This document shows, one piece after another, positions 22,906-46,499 of a stretch of DNA of 64,000 nt. The translations under genes and the position numbers were made by a program. The DNA is taken from NCBI RefSeq assembly GCF_028372415.1, contig NC_092875.1, positions 51,832,771 through 51,896,770 of the forward strand, read 5' to 3'. Source of the DNA: Notamacropus eugenii. Taxonomy: Eukaryota > Chordata > Mammalia > Diprotodontia > Macropodidae. The first letter of the stretch is position 1, and each line of letters begins with the position of its first letter. Below the pieces are notes generated by a model. It was not told where the DNA came from. It saw only the letters and a program-made list of their open reading frames with translations, and searched no databases.

Positions 22906-23170
22906 AAAGACAGCTAAAGAAAGGGACTAAGAAACTCATTTCCCAAAGAGACTAAGAGACTAAGGGCAGGAGAGGCTGAGAGACCCACAGATCTAGAGAC
23001 TAAGAGACAGAGAGGCCCAGAGACTGAGGAGGCTGAAAAAACAGAGACTGAGAGGCAGAAAGGTCCAGAGACAAAGGGAGGACCTGAGAGATCCACAGGC
23101 TAGAAGATGAAGGCAGAGAGACACTGAGATCCAGCCACTGAGAGATGCTTTGTGAGACTGTGAAAGATAA
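22906..23170 (+). repeat. degenerate purine-rich tandem repeat (AGAGACTGAG type)
   Basis: Repeated variants of GAGACTAAGAGAC and AGAGGCCCAGAGACTGAGG over about 265 bp. The strand is mostly A and G. Confidence 0.75.
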
Positions 23171-23634
23171 TAGGGCTAGAATGGGGGATGGAGAGGGAGA
23201 TAAGAAGGCCAAAGACTCAGGGGAGGCTGGGATGGAGAAAGGCTGGACAGATGGCTGGTGGCATCTTACTCCCTAGATCCCAGGGGCCATACGCTGGGGC
23301 TGAACCCTTACCTGCAGGCTGGGCTGGGTTTCTGGTCACTTCAGTGTCTTGTCACTGGGGCCCAGGAAGAGTTGGACTCTGAGCATTCGTCAGGCTCAGG
23401 AAAGTGACAAAGTCAGTGAGTGTACACCCACCTCAGCCCCACTGTCCCGCCCCTGCCCCGCCTTCCCTCTCTCTTCTTTCTAGCAGATGCCCCCTGAAGT
23501 CTGCTCCCCCTTATTGCTCTGGGAGGTGTGGCCCTGTCCTCCTGGGGAAAGCACCAATTTGCTTGACCATCCCAGGGAGACCTCAGTGGAAGCTGGACCA
23601 ATAGAGGCTGCCACTTCAAGCTGGCACAAACCTT

Positions 23635-23985
23635 AGGCTGAGATCTAGACTCTGGGACAGATTGGACTCTAGATTCTGGACTCTCACCTCTGGAATAATC
23701 TTCTGGGTTCTGAGCTAAATCCTAAACTCCAGGTTCTAAGTTCTAGATTCAGGGTTGAAGTAGACTCTGGTCTTCAAGGCCTAGATTCTATCTGGAGCAG
23801 ACACTGTCCTAGACTCTGGGCAGTCAAATCTGAGCCCTGGGTTCTGGATTCTGAGATAGAGTCTGAATTCTGGATTGGATTCTGAGCTCTAGGCTCTGGG
23901 TTCCAGATTCAGGGCTAGAGGTTGGCTCTGGAGTCTAAGTTCTAGGCTATCCTGAATTCTGAGCCTCAAGATCTGGGTTCAAGGA
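23635..23985 (+). repeat. degenerate tandem repeat (GATTCTGGACTCTGG type)
   Basis: Some 25 imperfect 12-15-bp units such as TCTAGACTCTGGG, TTCTGGATTCTGAG and CTCTAGGCTCTGGG, over about 350 bp. Confidence 0.75.
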
Positions 23986-24224
23986 TGACTATAGTGATAT
24001 TGTTCCTCCATGGAAGGGTGTCTCCCATGAAACAATGGTCAGTGTCTGCCACGAGGTAAGGAGTAGGTTCCCTGGACCCTTCCTCCTCCCTTTAAGACTC
24101 ATCTCCTTTGGAAAGAAAAATTGAGAAACCCTGAGTGGTCACAGCCTTAAATGAACAAAATTTCCTGAATCTTTGTGCATGCCCAGGGTCAAAGGCCTGT
24201 ACGAGGCCAAAAGCCAAGCACAAA

Positions 24225-24440
24225 GTTCTGTAGACAGTAGGTACTTAATAAATGTTTATTGAATTGAAGGTAAACTAGATTTGGAGCCAAATTCCAGCTC
24301 TGATTATTATATTCAGCTACTTTTTCTGCTGTGGCCTTGGACAAATTTATTTCCCTTTCTGGACCTGAGTTTTCTCATCTGTAAAATGGGAGGTGGAGGA
24401 AAGGGAGCAGAGGAGACTGGATGGTCTCCCAGCCTCCTTT
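24225..24440 (+). mobile_element. L2 tail followed by MIR-type SINE
   Basis: GTAGGTACTTAATAAATGTT ends an L2, and TTTTCTCATCTGTAAAATGG marks a sense MIR. Confidence 0.65.
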
Positions 24441-25040
24441 CAACTCTGAATTGTAGATGTCTTTTCAAGGGGAGCATCCTAGAGTTAAGTCTCAGCTAGA
24501 GCTGGACTCTCTGGGCTCAGGGACCAGAAACATGGACTGCATCCATCACAAGGGAGGCTGAGAAGAACACCCCTAACCATATGTCAGGCCTCACCTCCTG
24601 ATGAGTCGGTCGAGGTGGTGAAGGTCCCAGCCCTGGAACTGAAGAGCCCCTTAGCCTCTGTATCCCTACCACTCAGCTCCTGGCCCCTAGATCTCTGCCA
24701 CCTGTCCCCTAAATGTCACTGGGGCTCCTCTGTGACAACCTTCCTCCGCCCTAGCCTGGGTGATATACTTCAAGAAATGATGAGGTGAGGGAGAGAGAGC
24801 CCCTCAAGCTGTTGGTCTGGTTTGGAGGCTGTGGCAGACTCTGAACTCCATTGGTAACAGTGACTCCCTGTCTCCTTTTGCTAAATTCTTAGAGATCATT
24901 ACTCTGGCCTCTAGAACTAAGTCCTGGTGCCCTCTGGTGGACACTGAATAGAACCCCTCCAACACATCCATTTTCTTAAACTGGCCCAAACCCTGAGACT
25001 CTTGTCACTGACAACTCCCCAACCCTGACTAATTTCCTGA
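24441..25040. other. intergenic sequence, no feature recognised
   Basis: Complex sequence with no repeat or exon that I can support. Confidence 0.4.
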
Positions 25041-25530
25041 TAACAATAATATTAATCCACAATATTTCAAGGTTTGCAAAGAGCATTGCATATATTGTCT
25101 CATTCCATGACCGCAACAACCCTGTGAGGCAGGTACAGTTACTTTACAGATAAGAAAACTGAGGGATACAAGGGTTCAGGGACATCTCCATCACAGATTC
25201 TTTCTCTCCTCCATTGTACCCATTCCCAACAGGAATTCCTATGACTAGCAATGTTTGCACTTAGGACAAGCAGCTATACTCACTTCCTAAATAATTTTTT
25301 TAAGACATTCATTTAGAGGTGGGGAAGACCCTAGGATGCCAACCTATTAGGGGATGGAAAGGAAGGCATTTTTCAGCATCTTCCTACTCTGACTAGTCAT
25401 TACCATCATGATGATTGGGGCTCAGAACCAGACAGATCTGGGTTCAGGTCCTACCTTTGACTCCTACTGTCTGTGTGACCCTGGACATATCACTTAACCT
25501 CTTGGCACTCTGGATTCTAAGACTAAGTTG
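25041..25530. mobile_element. MIR-type SINE pair
   Basis: Antisense copy at 25041-25190 (GAGCATTGCATATATTGTCT) and sense copy at 25405-25530 (GTCTGTGTGACCCTGGACAT). Confidence 0.6.
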
Positions 25531-25643
25531 TAGAAAAAGTGCCAGCTTGAATTAGTAGGAGCATTTTCTCATCTCAATGTAATCACAGATCCAATCTTTA
25601 TCCCTTTCCAAGGCTCCCTAGCTAAGTAATAAGCTCAGATGTG

Positions 25644-25644
<1 letters not shown>

Positions 25645-25678
<34 letters not shown>
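25645..25678 (+). repeat. (GT)n microsatellite
   Basis: GT dinucleotides directly before an antisense RTE-associated SINE. Confidence 0.95.
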
Positions 25679-25679
<1 letters not shown>

Positions 25680-25683
25680 CATG

Positions 25684-25985
25684 CTTCGTTGCCGAAGAAG
25701 ACCATGCCATCAGAGAAATAATGACATGACTTGTACTTGGCTTTGTTTTGAGTGAGGGAGGGCTGTGCAGGTCACCAGTCTCACTTCTCCTCCAGAGCCA
25801 TCTGAATCCAGTGACCAGATGTTCATCAGAATGACTGGAGATGACCCAGGATGAAGCAATTGTGGTTAAGTGACTTGCCCGAGGTCACATAGCTAGTGAG
25901 TGTCAAGTGTCTGAGGTGAGATTTGAACTCAAGTCTTCCTGACTCCTGCACTGGTGCTCTATCCACTGTACCACCTAGCTGTCCC
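25684..25985 (-). mobile_element. RTE-associated marsupial SINE, near full length
   Basis: CATGACTTGTACTTGGCTTT, TCTCCTCCAGAGCCATCTGA, AAGTGACTTGCCCGAGGTCA and CCACCTAGCTGTCCC. Longest copy of the family in the window. Confidence 0.8.
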
Positions 25986-26329
25986 AAGCTCAGATGTACC
26001 TAATTACTGAAGGACTGTAATAAGTTTCAATTTCAGTTTCCAATACTGAGTCCAGGTCACGTGGCCCTAATTCAGGCTCTGAGTGCCCAGAGCCCCCATC
26101 AGAGAGGGACTGCTTCATGTTCGGGCCCCAATCTACTCATTGTGGCTTTTGTGGAAGTTGTCTGGAACCAGACTCGCCTGTTGAACTGAGTTGAAAAGAG
26201 AGAAGGTTTCTTCAGCCAAGGCATCCAGAGCTAGGCCAGCTTCATTTCTTTAGGCCTTAATGCCTAAATTTGCTAATTTTTGGTCCCTCCCTAGAGGTTA
26301 ATGGAGGAAAGACTTTCAGAAGTCTCTGG

Positions 26330-26640
26330 TAGCAGAGTTAGATGGGGCCTCAGAGATCATGAAGCCCATCGCCTCCACTTTACAGAGTCCCAGAGAGATA
26401 GAGTGCTTTAGGACCACAGAATCTAGAGCTATAAGGATCTTTAGGAGCCATTAGATGTACCTTCCCCCCTCATTTTACAGCTGAAGAAACTGAGACCTAC
26501 AGGGACCTAGAGGTGGAATCTGAACCCAGTTCCCTCTGACTTTGGAGCCAGCACTCTTGGCCAAGTTCTTATAGTTAGTAAGTAACAGAGCTAGAATTTG
26601 AAACCCTGGGTTTCAAAAAGGCAGAGCTCTTTTCCCTAGA
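26330..26640 (-). mobile_element. two antisense MIR-type SINEs
   Basis: CTCCACTTTACAGAGTCCCA at 26370 and CCTCATTTTACAGCTGAAGA at 26468. Confidence 0.6.
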
Positions 26641-26867
26641 CTTCGTGGTCTTCACTTCCCTAGGATCCCTCGACCGAGGAATCCAAGGGTCAGTTGAAGC
26701 CAAAAAGTAGTTACCAGAGTATCTAGTTCCCCATATTCTGGGTCTTACAAGTTATAAAGGAAATCCACATTTCTACTTCAGATAATGGGAACCATATCTT
26801 CACTGGTCATTTCTATGAGGATGACAAAATTGTAAAACGCTGAAAATGAACTTTAGGAATCACCTAG

Positions 26868-27060
26868 ACCAAAGGTTCTTAACCCGGGCCCATGAATTTG
26901 GGATTTTTTAATATTCTGAGAACTTTATTTCAATATCTTTAATTTCTATTTTATTTAATGAATTAAAAAACCTTGTTCTGAAAAGGAATCCACAGGTTTC
27001 CAGCAAATTACCAAAGGGGTCTGAGGTGCAAAAAAAAATCTAAGAATCCCTGATCTAGTC
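26868..27060 (+). mobile_element. short hAT-like DNA element, type 1
   Basis: GGTTCTTAACCCGGGCCCAT start, ATTTCAATATCTTTAATTTC middle and AATCTAAGAATCCCTGATC end form imperfect terminal inverted repeats. Related copies at 37258, 45670 and, partly, 30440 and 45035. Confidence 0.6.
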
Positions 27061-27641
27061 CAGACCCCTCTTTGTACAGAGAAGGAAAGAAAGCCAAAGG
27101 CCAGAGAAGGGAAAGGATTGCTGAGACTCTTGGCCAATAAACAACAAAACTGAAGATCAAACTGTGGTCCTCTTGCTCCAAACCAAGTGATCTTTCAAAG
27201 ATACCTCTCCCAACCTTCTTTGCAGACGTAGGGAACCATGAGTGTGGAACACTGCACAGGGCTGGTTGATGAGTTGGTTACTTTTCTGAATTGCTTCTTC
27301 TCAGGTAGGAGAAATGATTTTCAGGGGAGAAAAGGAGGGGAGGAATATTTCTGGAGATGATGGTGATGTCAAAATAAAAAGGTATCAATACAAATTTTTT
27401 AAAAGCTTCCTACCCTTCCCATTGTAGCCTACTGGGAGGGAATCGTTTCATTTTGACAGGTCAATGGCATTTCTCTTGCCAGGAAGAGTCCAGAGGCTTT
27501 TCCTGGCAGAGTGTGTCATGTCCTACACTATAAGGAGCTATGTGTTCCATTCCTTATCCAGGGAGTCTCCTATAGAAGAGGTAACGACAAGCCTTGTTCC
27601 CAAAGTCATAGATAAGGAGACCACATCACTGCTTGCCTTAC

Positions 27642-27844
27642 CAGGGATGGGGAACCTGTGGCCTTGAAGCCACATGTGGAATTCTAGGTTCTCAAGTGTG
27701 ACATTTTGACTGGATCCAAATTTCACGGAGTAAATTCCCTTAATAAAAATATTTGTTCAGAAAAACTTGGACTCAGTCAAAAGGCCGCACCCAAGGACCT
27801 AGAAGGCCACATTTGGCCTTGAGGCCACAGGTTCTCCACCCCTG
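27642..27844 (+). mobile_element. 203-bp hAT-like MITE, type 2, complete
   Basis: Starts CAGGGATGGGGAACCTGTGG and ends CCACAGGTTCTCCACCCCTG, terminal inverted repeats of about 35 bp with a roughly palindromic interior. No clear 8-bp target duplication remains. Second copy at 37426-37616. Confidence 0.8.
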
Positions 27845-29500
27845 GATCCTAATCTATAGATAGTTGGGATCTATAGACTTCTCTTTTTTTAATATTGCAT
27901 GCATATTTGAATAGGACTACATTTCCCATAATTCATTGGCCCAGAGCATGACCATTCATTGGAAAAATTCTTAGGCTCCCTTGAGGCTTGTGGTGCCAGA
28001 GTTAGTGCTCACGTGCAAAGAGAAGAAAAGAGGTATTTGAGGCTACAAGGGGTGACATCCAAGAACCAAGAATCTTAGAGTATCCTGGGACCTCATGAAA
28101 TAAGGAAGATGACATCCAGGCTAGAGGAGTTGCAGAGATTAACTGATGATTACAGGAGAGATGTGAACTTTATGGGAGTGAAGTTTCCTTCCCTCCTCTC
28201 ACTTCAGTTATTAAAAGATCTTCCACCTGCCTTCTCCTCTAGAGCAGCAGGTTTGGAGTGATTTATTTTCCAACCACTCAAGGGGAGGAGGGGAATGAGA
28301 TTGTACTCATTCCATAATGTGATTTTTCCCTGTTATGTACTTTCGTGTTAGCCCAAACTATGGACCCTCTCAGACTTAGGTTAAAAGCATGGAGCTGTCT
28401 GCTCATCTTGCTCCCACTCAATCTGAGACTGGGAACTTCTAATCAACTCGTATTCAGTTGCTCACCAAGCAAAGGAAAGCATTGAAATAAAAAGAGCATT
28501 TAATTGGGATTGAAAGGAATAGTTAAAAAAAAGGGGGTTGAGGAGGGGTGGGGAGCAATATCCTATGCACTCCAGAATGAGTGAAATCTCTTCCTGCACT
28601 GGGTAATTTGAGAAATGAGTCCCTTCAAACTCACTACCCTAGCAAGGAAGGTAAGTGCAAAGTCGTGTGGATGAAGTGAGAAGTCAGGATCTCACTGGCG
28701 CTAGCTCATGTCTTTGAAATTGTCTCTTGGCTTCAATGTCTTCTCCCTGTGCTCACTGGGGTATCAGGAAAGTTTCAGGATTCCAGAATTCCTAAATGTC
28801 ATCTATAGTCCTGAATGTTCCTTAGGTCTCTCACCTAGTCACTCATTCCATTGTTCCAATCCCCAGCCTTGTAGGAAAGAAAATCCTGGGAAATCATAGT
28901 CTAGGCCAAGGACTTCTGAGAAATGCTACTAAGTTGTACTGAGTCATATCTATCACAGCAGCAAAGAACTTGACTGTCCTAGTGGTGACTAACTTAAGTG
29001 TTGGTTTCAGTAACTTTCTAAGGGAAAAGGGGGTAGGAAGAAGAGAGGTGTCCCTAAGACTGTAGCTCATTGAGTCACCCCAAGTCCTCAGAAGGTGGTA
29101 GCCATGGCCCCCGAGTGGCTCATTCCCTCACTATCAGATTCCAAATAATCATCGTACTCAATGAACAACTCCAGTGATTGCCACTTCTTACACCGATTCA
29201 CTTAATGACTTAAATGCCTAGCATTCATTATGCTGATGGATTACTCCACTAACTGATGACTCTAATGACCTACACTCCAGTGATAAACATTGGCCATCAT
29301 CTTCATCAATATTAATTCTAGTGACCAGAGATCCATATATATCCACATCTGTCCAAGGACTGATACCACCATCAATTAATGCCAAATCTCCCCAACACAT
29401 GCTTCTCTCCTTGAAGTTCCAGACCCCTTGCAGTACACACAAAGAATTCTTTACCTTCTTCCACTCAAGTCCCCAACCTCAACCAGTCCCAGGGTCCCAG
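27845..29500. other. repeat-poor sequence 3' of ZAP70
   Basis: Few recognisable repeats over 1.6 kb. No exon supported. ACTACATTTCCCATAATTC at 27916-27934 resembles the ACTACAATTCCCAGAATGC class of factor site (ZNF143/THAP11). Confidence 0.45.
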
Positions 29501-29514
29501 AGGAATTCAAAACA

Positions 29515-29994
29515 GCGGACAGAGAAATAGCTGAGTTTATTTCACTAATGTGAAGCTTCTGCCTGGTTTTCTTTGGACCATCAACCGGGGTTTGACTGGC
29601 CCTCCACAGACCACCCCACCCCATCCCCACCAGATCCCATTCAACCCCAGTAGGGAGGAGCCCAGAGGTGAGGACCAAGTCCATCAAAGAAGAAGGCAGA
29701 AGGATACAGCCAGTTGCGCCTTCCAAGATCTCCAAGCCCTGAGTATCCAGGAAAAGGATGCAGAAAGGGGCCTAACTTTCCTGCAGAACATTCACCTCAA
29801 AGTCTGGAGTTTTCAGTCCTCTGCTGGGAGGAAGCAGATACAAATGGGAAGGAGTTTCAGGCATCTAGGGAAGGGGGAGGGAGTGGTCTTGCTGGCATGG
29901 GAGAGGCAGGGGGACAAGCCTCTCTGGGAAAAAGCAAAGAGCAAGGCCAGGTTTTGGGAAGAATTGGGAAGATCCAGAGAAAGGGAGATGATCC
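29515..29994 (-). other. ZAP70: ZAP70 3' UTR (inferred)
   Basis: About 480 bases between the stop codon and a single AATAAA signal read on the minus strand. No other AATAAA occurs in this interval, and a TG-rich stretch follows beyond the expected cleavage point. The left limit is an estimate placed some 20 bases past the signal. An open frame of about 150 codons on the opposite strand here looks accidental. Confidence 0.75.
29536..29541 (-). terminator. ZAP70: ZAP70 polyadenylation signal AATAAA
   Basis: TTTATT on the plus strand reads AATAAA on the minus strand, 454 bases downstream of the stop codon. Minus-strand sequence beyond it includes GGTTGAGGTTGGGG, a plausible downstream GU-rich element. 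Confidence 0.75.
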
Positions 29995-41774
<11,780 letters not shown>

Positions 41775-42049
41775 TCAAGCAAGCTTTGTCAGCCTCTGAA
41801 CCCATCCCGGCCTCCCAGCCTTGTCCATCCCCAGCGGGCCAGCGCCCCTGGGCTCCTTTTGTTCCCCTTTCTGTAGTTATTCCAGTACCAGGCCCCAAGG
41901 CTGACCCAATCTTCTCCAGTCGCAGAATTTCAGAGCTGGAAGAGAAGGACCTCAGAGGCCATAAAGTCCAACATCTCCACGTGCTCCTTCTGCCCAGAAA
42001 GAATGCATCCTAGGAAAAAACTTCATGCTTGCCTCTCCAGGCAGTCCTT

Positions 42050-42370
42050 ACACTTTTAGATTTATTCTTGGGGAAACTGTGTCCACTGAGCTGAATTTGA
42101 ATTCCTTCCACCTTCCATCCATTGCTTCCAATTCTGCCTTAATCTAGGCCAAACAGTCAGTCTCCTTGCTCCTCCACCGGACAACATTTCAAATACTTGA
42201 AGAAAGCTATCACATCTTTCCCCTACAACTCCCTCAGGGCTTCTTTTCTGAAAGTTAAACTTCCCCAGTTCCTTCAACTGATCCATTTATGCAAAAAAAA
42301 TTAAAATGTTCTCCTTAAAATACTGCTCCCAAACTTAAATACAATTTTCCAAGTGTGGTAGGGACATGTG
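42050..42370 (-). mobile_element. CR1/L3-type LINE 3' fragment
   Basis: CAAATACTTGAAGAAAGCTA and CCCCAGTTCCTTCAACTGAT are antisense CR1/L3 3' landmarks. About 300 bp upstream of the ZAP70 first coding exon. Confidence 0.7.
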
Positions 42371-42659
42371 CTATCTACACTGAGCTCCCTTTCACAGTTC
42401 ACACTCACGTACTGTTTTGTAATCACCTTTACATCTTCCATAGCATTATGGAAGGATGGCCAGTAAAGAGGGGAAATTAGTTACCCCATTTTACAGAGGA
42501 TGAAACTGAAGCCCAAAGCAGCAAGGAACAGCCCAATGGCACACAATAAGTGAGTGCAAAAGGGGGGATCAGCCCCAGCGATGTCTCCATTACACCTGGG
42601 TTGTTTCCCTGAGGCCTCCTTGGGAGCACACAGCCAGAGCTCAATAAAGGCCTTTTGAA

Positions 42660-43350
42660 GAATTTCATTGATGATGGCAGGAATGAGGAAAGAGAGGAGG
42701 GGGAAAAGATGAGAGAGGAATGAGAGGAGGGGCTTAAGGGGAGGAAGCTGGGGGAGGCAGGACGGAGAAAGGATGCGGTGGGAGGAAGGGGAGGAGGGAG
42801 GCCGGAAGAGGAGGGAGGAGCTGGGGTGCAGAGAGCAAGGGAGCGGGCCCACAGCCCCAGTAGGACTGGTGGCCGGATATTGTGGCAGGAAATTGTCAGC
42901 GATACTTGTCAAGCCCCTTCCCCAGGAGGTGCTGGGGCCTCCAATCCAGCCAAGCTAGAGGGACGGGAGTGGGGCTGGAACCCATATGGAGGGAGGAGTG
43001 CCCTGAGGCCAGGGAAAGAAGGATGGGGAAGGGGAGGAGGGTGATGCAGAGGGAGAAAGTAACAGAAGAGATCAGAGGTGGAGGTTGTTAGAAGGAGGTA
43101 GAGAGAGAGAGAGAGGAAGAGAAAGAGAAAGGAGGAGATTGGAGGAAAGGGAGGGAAGAGGGCAACAGAGTGGAGATCCACATGGGAAGAGGAGAGGCGC
43201 AGGGACCCGGAGAGGCAGGGAGGCATTTGTAAAAGGGAGCTGAAGTCTCTGCAGCCTGGGCATGGAGGAGCTGGACAGAGGCAAGGGGATCCCTCAGTCT
43301 GACCCTGGTGGCCCCTAATGTCTGTGTCTACCCCTGCGAGCTTGGCCGGG
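42660..43350 (+). repeat. purine-skewed tract upstream of ZAP70
   Basis: Long G/A-dominated plus strand (GGAGGAAGGGGAGGAGGGAG, GAGAGAGAGAGAGGAAGAGA and similar), broken at 42845-42960 by a mixed, CpG-bearing segment. The corresponding minus-strand frames are serine-, proline- and leucine-rich artefacts. Confidence 0.75.
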
Positions 43351-43589
43351 AGAGAACTAACTAAATGATCCTTGGGGTCCTTTTCAGCTCTGCAGCTTTG
43401 TTGGAAGGATCTCTTGAGGAGAAGGGGGTCAGAGAAGACTAAGGAAAAAAAATTCAGCCTGTAGATCAGATCCAAACTCCTCCTACTTCCTCTGTATTCA
43501 GTACCCCACAGTGAAGACCCTGTCTTTCCCTTTTCATCCCCACTGCTCTGAACAGCCAGCCAGCATGGATTAAGCATTTCCTAGGTACC

Positions 43590-43900
43590 AGGTACTGTCT
43601 CCACTATGTTTATTCCAAACTCTGGGCTTTGGCTCCTATGACTTTCCACACTGGAAATGCCTCCCCCTTTTCACCCATTGGGGCCCATCTCATCAACCGT
43701 CTCTCTGATCCGGCTCTCAACATTTCCAGGCAGCCATTCCATTATATTCCTACCTTTATCACTACCTGCAACTAAGGCCCATGAGCAATCACCTACCGCC
43801 TATACGTGCTTAATCATGTACCAAGACCCGACCTGGCAGATTAGAATCTGCTGGTAAACCTCAAAGCCTTCCCCATCCACTCTCCAAACCAGCTGGCACC
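43590..43900 (+). mobile_element. L2 LINE 3' fragment
   Basis: TCCACACTGGAAATGCCTCC and GCAGCCATTCCATTATATTC follow L2 3' order. Confidence 0.5.
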
Positions 43901-45030
43901 ACCATGTCTGCCCCTCTTCATTACCAGCCTAGTTTCATTCATGTCCTTAACCCAATGATCCCACACCTCCCCCACCAACACCACTGCTTCAGGGGGGTTA
44001 AAATAATAATAGGCTCCACCAGCCCTACAACTGGTTTTCCTGTAAGATGAGTAATGCGTAATGAGTAATGAGTAATATTTTTCAGAAAAGGAAACTGAGG
44101 CCAACAGACAACAAGCATTTATTAAGCGCTTATTGTGTGCCAAGCAACAAAGCTTACAATGTCTAACCATATTGCCCTGGGTCAGTCACACAGTTAGTAA
44201 AGGATTGCAATACAAATCTCCTGATTCCAAGACCCCGTTATGCCATGCTGTCCAGGTTGGGCACCACTTGGTGCCAAGCTAACATCTCTATTTTATTCTT
44301 CCTAGTGGAAATGAAGAATTAGCAGATTCCTGAGTTAGTTCTATTCCCAAGGTTAATTATTTGTTTCTGTCTCACTGTCCTCAGAATAATGGCTCCTTGA
44401 GGGCAGGGTTGTGTTATAATAATAATACAATTGTGGAATTTAGCTGCAGTGGATAGTGTATGGGACTTGGACCAGAAAGACCTGAGTTCAGATTCTGCCT
44501 CAGACCCTTACTGATCCTGGGTTAGTGTGACCCTGGGCTGATTGCTTAGCCTATGCCTGCCTCAGTTACTTTATTGCAAAATGGAGGTGGGAGAGGTAAT
44601 AACAGCACCTACATCCTAGAGTTGATATGAGGATAAAATGATATACCTAGAAAGTACTTTGCAAACCTTAATCCACTATATAAATCCTAGCTATTATTAT
44701 TAATTTAAGGTTTGCACATTGTTTTCCCCCTAGACCTGTGATCTCATGAAAGAATTTTGGTGAATGGAAGTTCAAGATTGTCATTTCTTTGGTGTAAGAA
44801 GCCCCCAGTGTAGAATTCTCTGCACTAAAGCTGATCAACAATTTGATTTTCTAGCCACCAAAGATTCAGAGAAAGTGCTCAGTAAACAAATGGTTTCATT
44901 CATTCACCACCTGGATAACGCTGGGCAAATACCTTGTCCTCTCTGGATCTTGGTTTGCTCCTTTGTAGGACAAAAGGGGTGGATTGGATCAGAGGCCCTT
45001 CGGCGATCCAGGAACTTAGATGGGGAAAAA
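43901..45030. mobile_element. SINE-bearing stretch
   Basis: Antisense L2/MIR tail 44085-44240; sense tRNA-type or THER-like SINE 44440-44700 (GACCAGAAAGACCTGAGTTC). 44740-45030 is a decayed MIR-like remainder. No gene. Confidence 0.5.
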
Positions 45031-45034
45031 TGTC

Positions 45035-45850
45035 ACATCTTCATGTTGTTGTGATCGGTTTCCTTTAAAATCCCACACATTTTATTCATTTAAAAAAGAT
45101 TATTCTGAGGAGCCCCTAGCTTTTGCCAAACTAACTGCCCAAGGGGTCCCTGGCACACAAGGGGGTGAGGAACCCCCTCTATTGGGTGCTCTCTAATTCA
45201 ACTCTAAATTCAAAAAAGTTTTCTAGAGATCTAAGAGGTTTGGTGGCTTTGGCAAGGCCACGTAGACTTAGAGCTAAATCTTCTGACTCCAGTCAGTCAT
45301 AACATTTCCTTTCTATAATATTGCCATTTTACAGATGAGGAAGTTGAGGCTCAGAGAAGTAAATTGACTTGCCCATCACCATCACCATCATTACCACTAC
45401 CACTAGCAGTAGCAGCAGCATCCGGAACTTTTAGGGTTTGGAAAGCACTAACATATGTTTTCCTATTGCATCACCTGCCTGATGTAACAGTTTAAATTTG
45501 AACCCAGACCTCCTGATTCCAAATGCATCCCTCTTTCTCCTCTAGATGACTCCCCTTTTTCTTCTAACCTCTATATCCTCATCTCCTCTAATTTGCCCCA
45601 TTCCAGCCTGCTCTCTCTGCATACATATGGCAACTCAAAAAATATTAACTGATTGAATAAACTACTTGTTTGAAAAAGTTCTCAACCTAGGGTCTATGAA
45701 CTTGGAAAAAAATATATTTTCATAACTATATTTCAACATGATTGCTTTTCTTTATAGTTCTGTGCATTTAAATTTATTTATTTGTAAAAAGGCTGAGAAG
45801 GGGTCCACTAGACTGCCAAGGAGTCTAGGACTCTAAGATTAAAACCCCAC
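45035..45850. mobile_element. decayed hAT-like type 1 elements with MIR and CAT/CAG microsatellite
   Basis: 45035-45175 and 45670-45840 share TTTATTCATTTAAAA-type middles and GGGGTCC ends with the 26868 family. Antisense MIR 45325-45500 carries a CAT/CAC/CAG run at 45374-45420. Confidence 0.5.
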
Positions 45851-46159
45851 ACTTAGAGGCTGTGAAGGCTGGACCTCTTCTTACTCAACTCCACATATTC
45901 CCCACCCCTGAGCCCCAAAAGCTACTGGACGATGGGGGCCAGAGACCAGGCAGCAGCAGTCTAGGAGTGACTACCTTCAACACTTTTCTCAAATAAAGGG
46001 CTTTGGACTGAGGAGGAATGCAGTAAGCTGGGAACACCGCTAGGTTGGGAGTCTGAGTACTTCGATCCCAATATCACCTCTGTACCTTAATAACTGTGTA
46101 ACCTGGAACAAGTCACTTTGCCTCTTTGGGCCCTACTCTCTTCTACAAAAGGAGGGAGT

Positions 46160-46490
46160 TGGGTTATTGTGGTTGTCCATCCTTCATTTAGGAAGAGGAC
46201 CAATTACAGGATAATGTCTTGACTTGCAGGAAATGGATTTAAGTTGTCAGCCTCCTTTTCTCTTCATCGAGGTACGATGGCAAGTCAAAAATCAAGACAA
46301 CTGGTGATGGCCCAGAATGTGGAGGACCTTGGTGTTTTCAATGTCCGACCAAGCTCTAAGGTTCTACATGGCCTGCTTCAGCTGCCTTTATGGTCATTAG
46401 AACCAATTGTCTCATCTGCCCATTATCCTAGGGGAAGTTCTCATGTTCTTGGGGTAGACATCCCCCTAAATCGTCAGTGAGTTTGAGGCC
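46160..46490 (-). mobile_element. RTE-associated SINE/RTE 3' fragment
   Basis: GTTGTCCATCCTTCATTTAG, TTGACTTGCAGGAAATGGAT and GGCCCAGAATGTGGAGGACC. The 78-codon frame here is a by-product. Confidence 0.6.
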
Positions 46491-46499
46491 TGTCAACCT

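Noticed and set aside
1..29500. 3' exons of the next gene (TMEM131 lies convergent to ZAP70 in human)
   Set aside because: I looked for plus-strand coding exons and saw no recognisable ones. The human spacing makes its absence from this window plausible.
42481..43577. 143- and 222-codon minus-strand frames
   Set aside because: They read the pyrimidine strand of the purine tract. The Ser/Pro/Leu-rich translations have no homology that I recognise.
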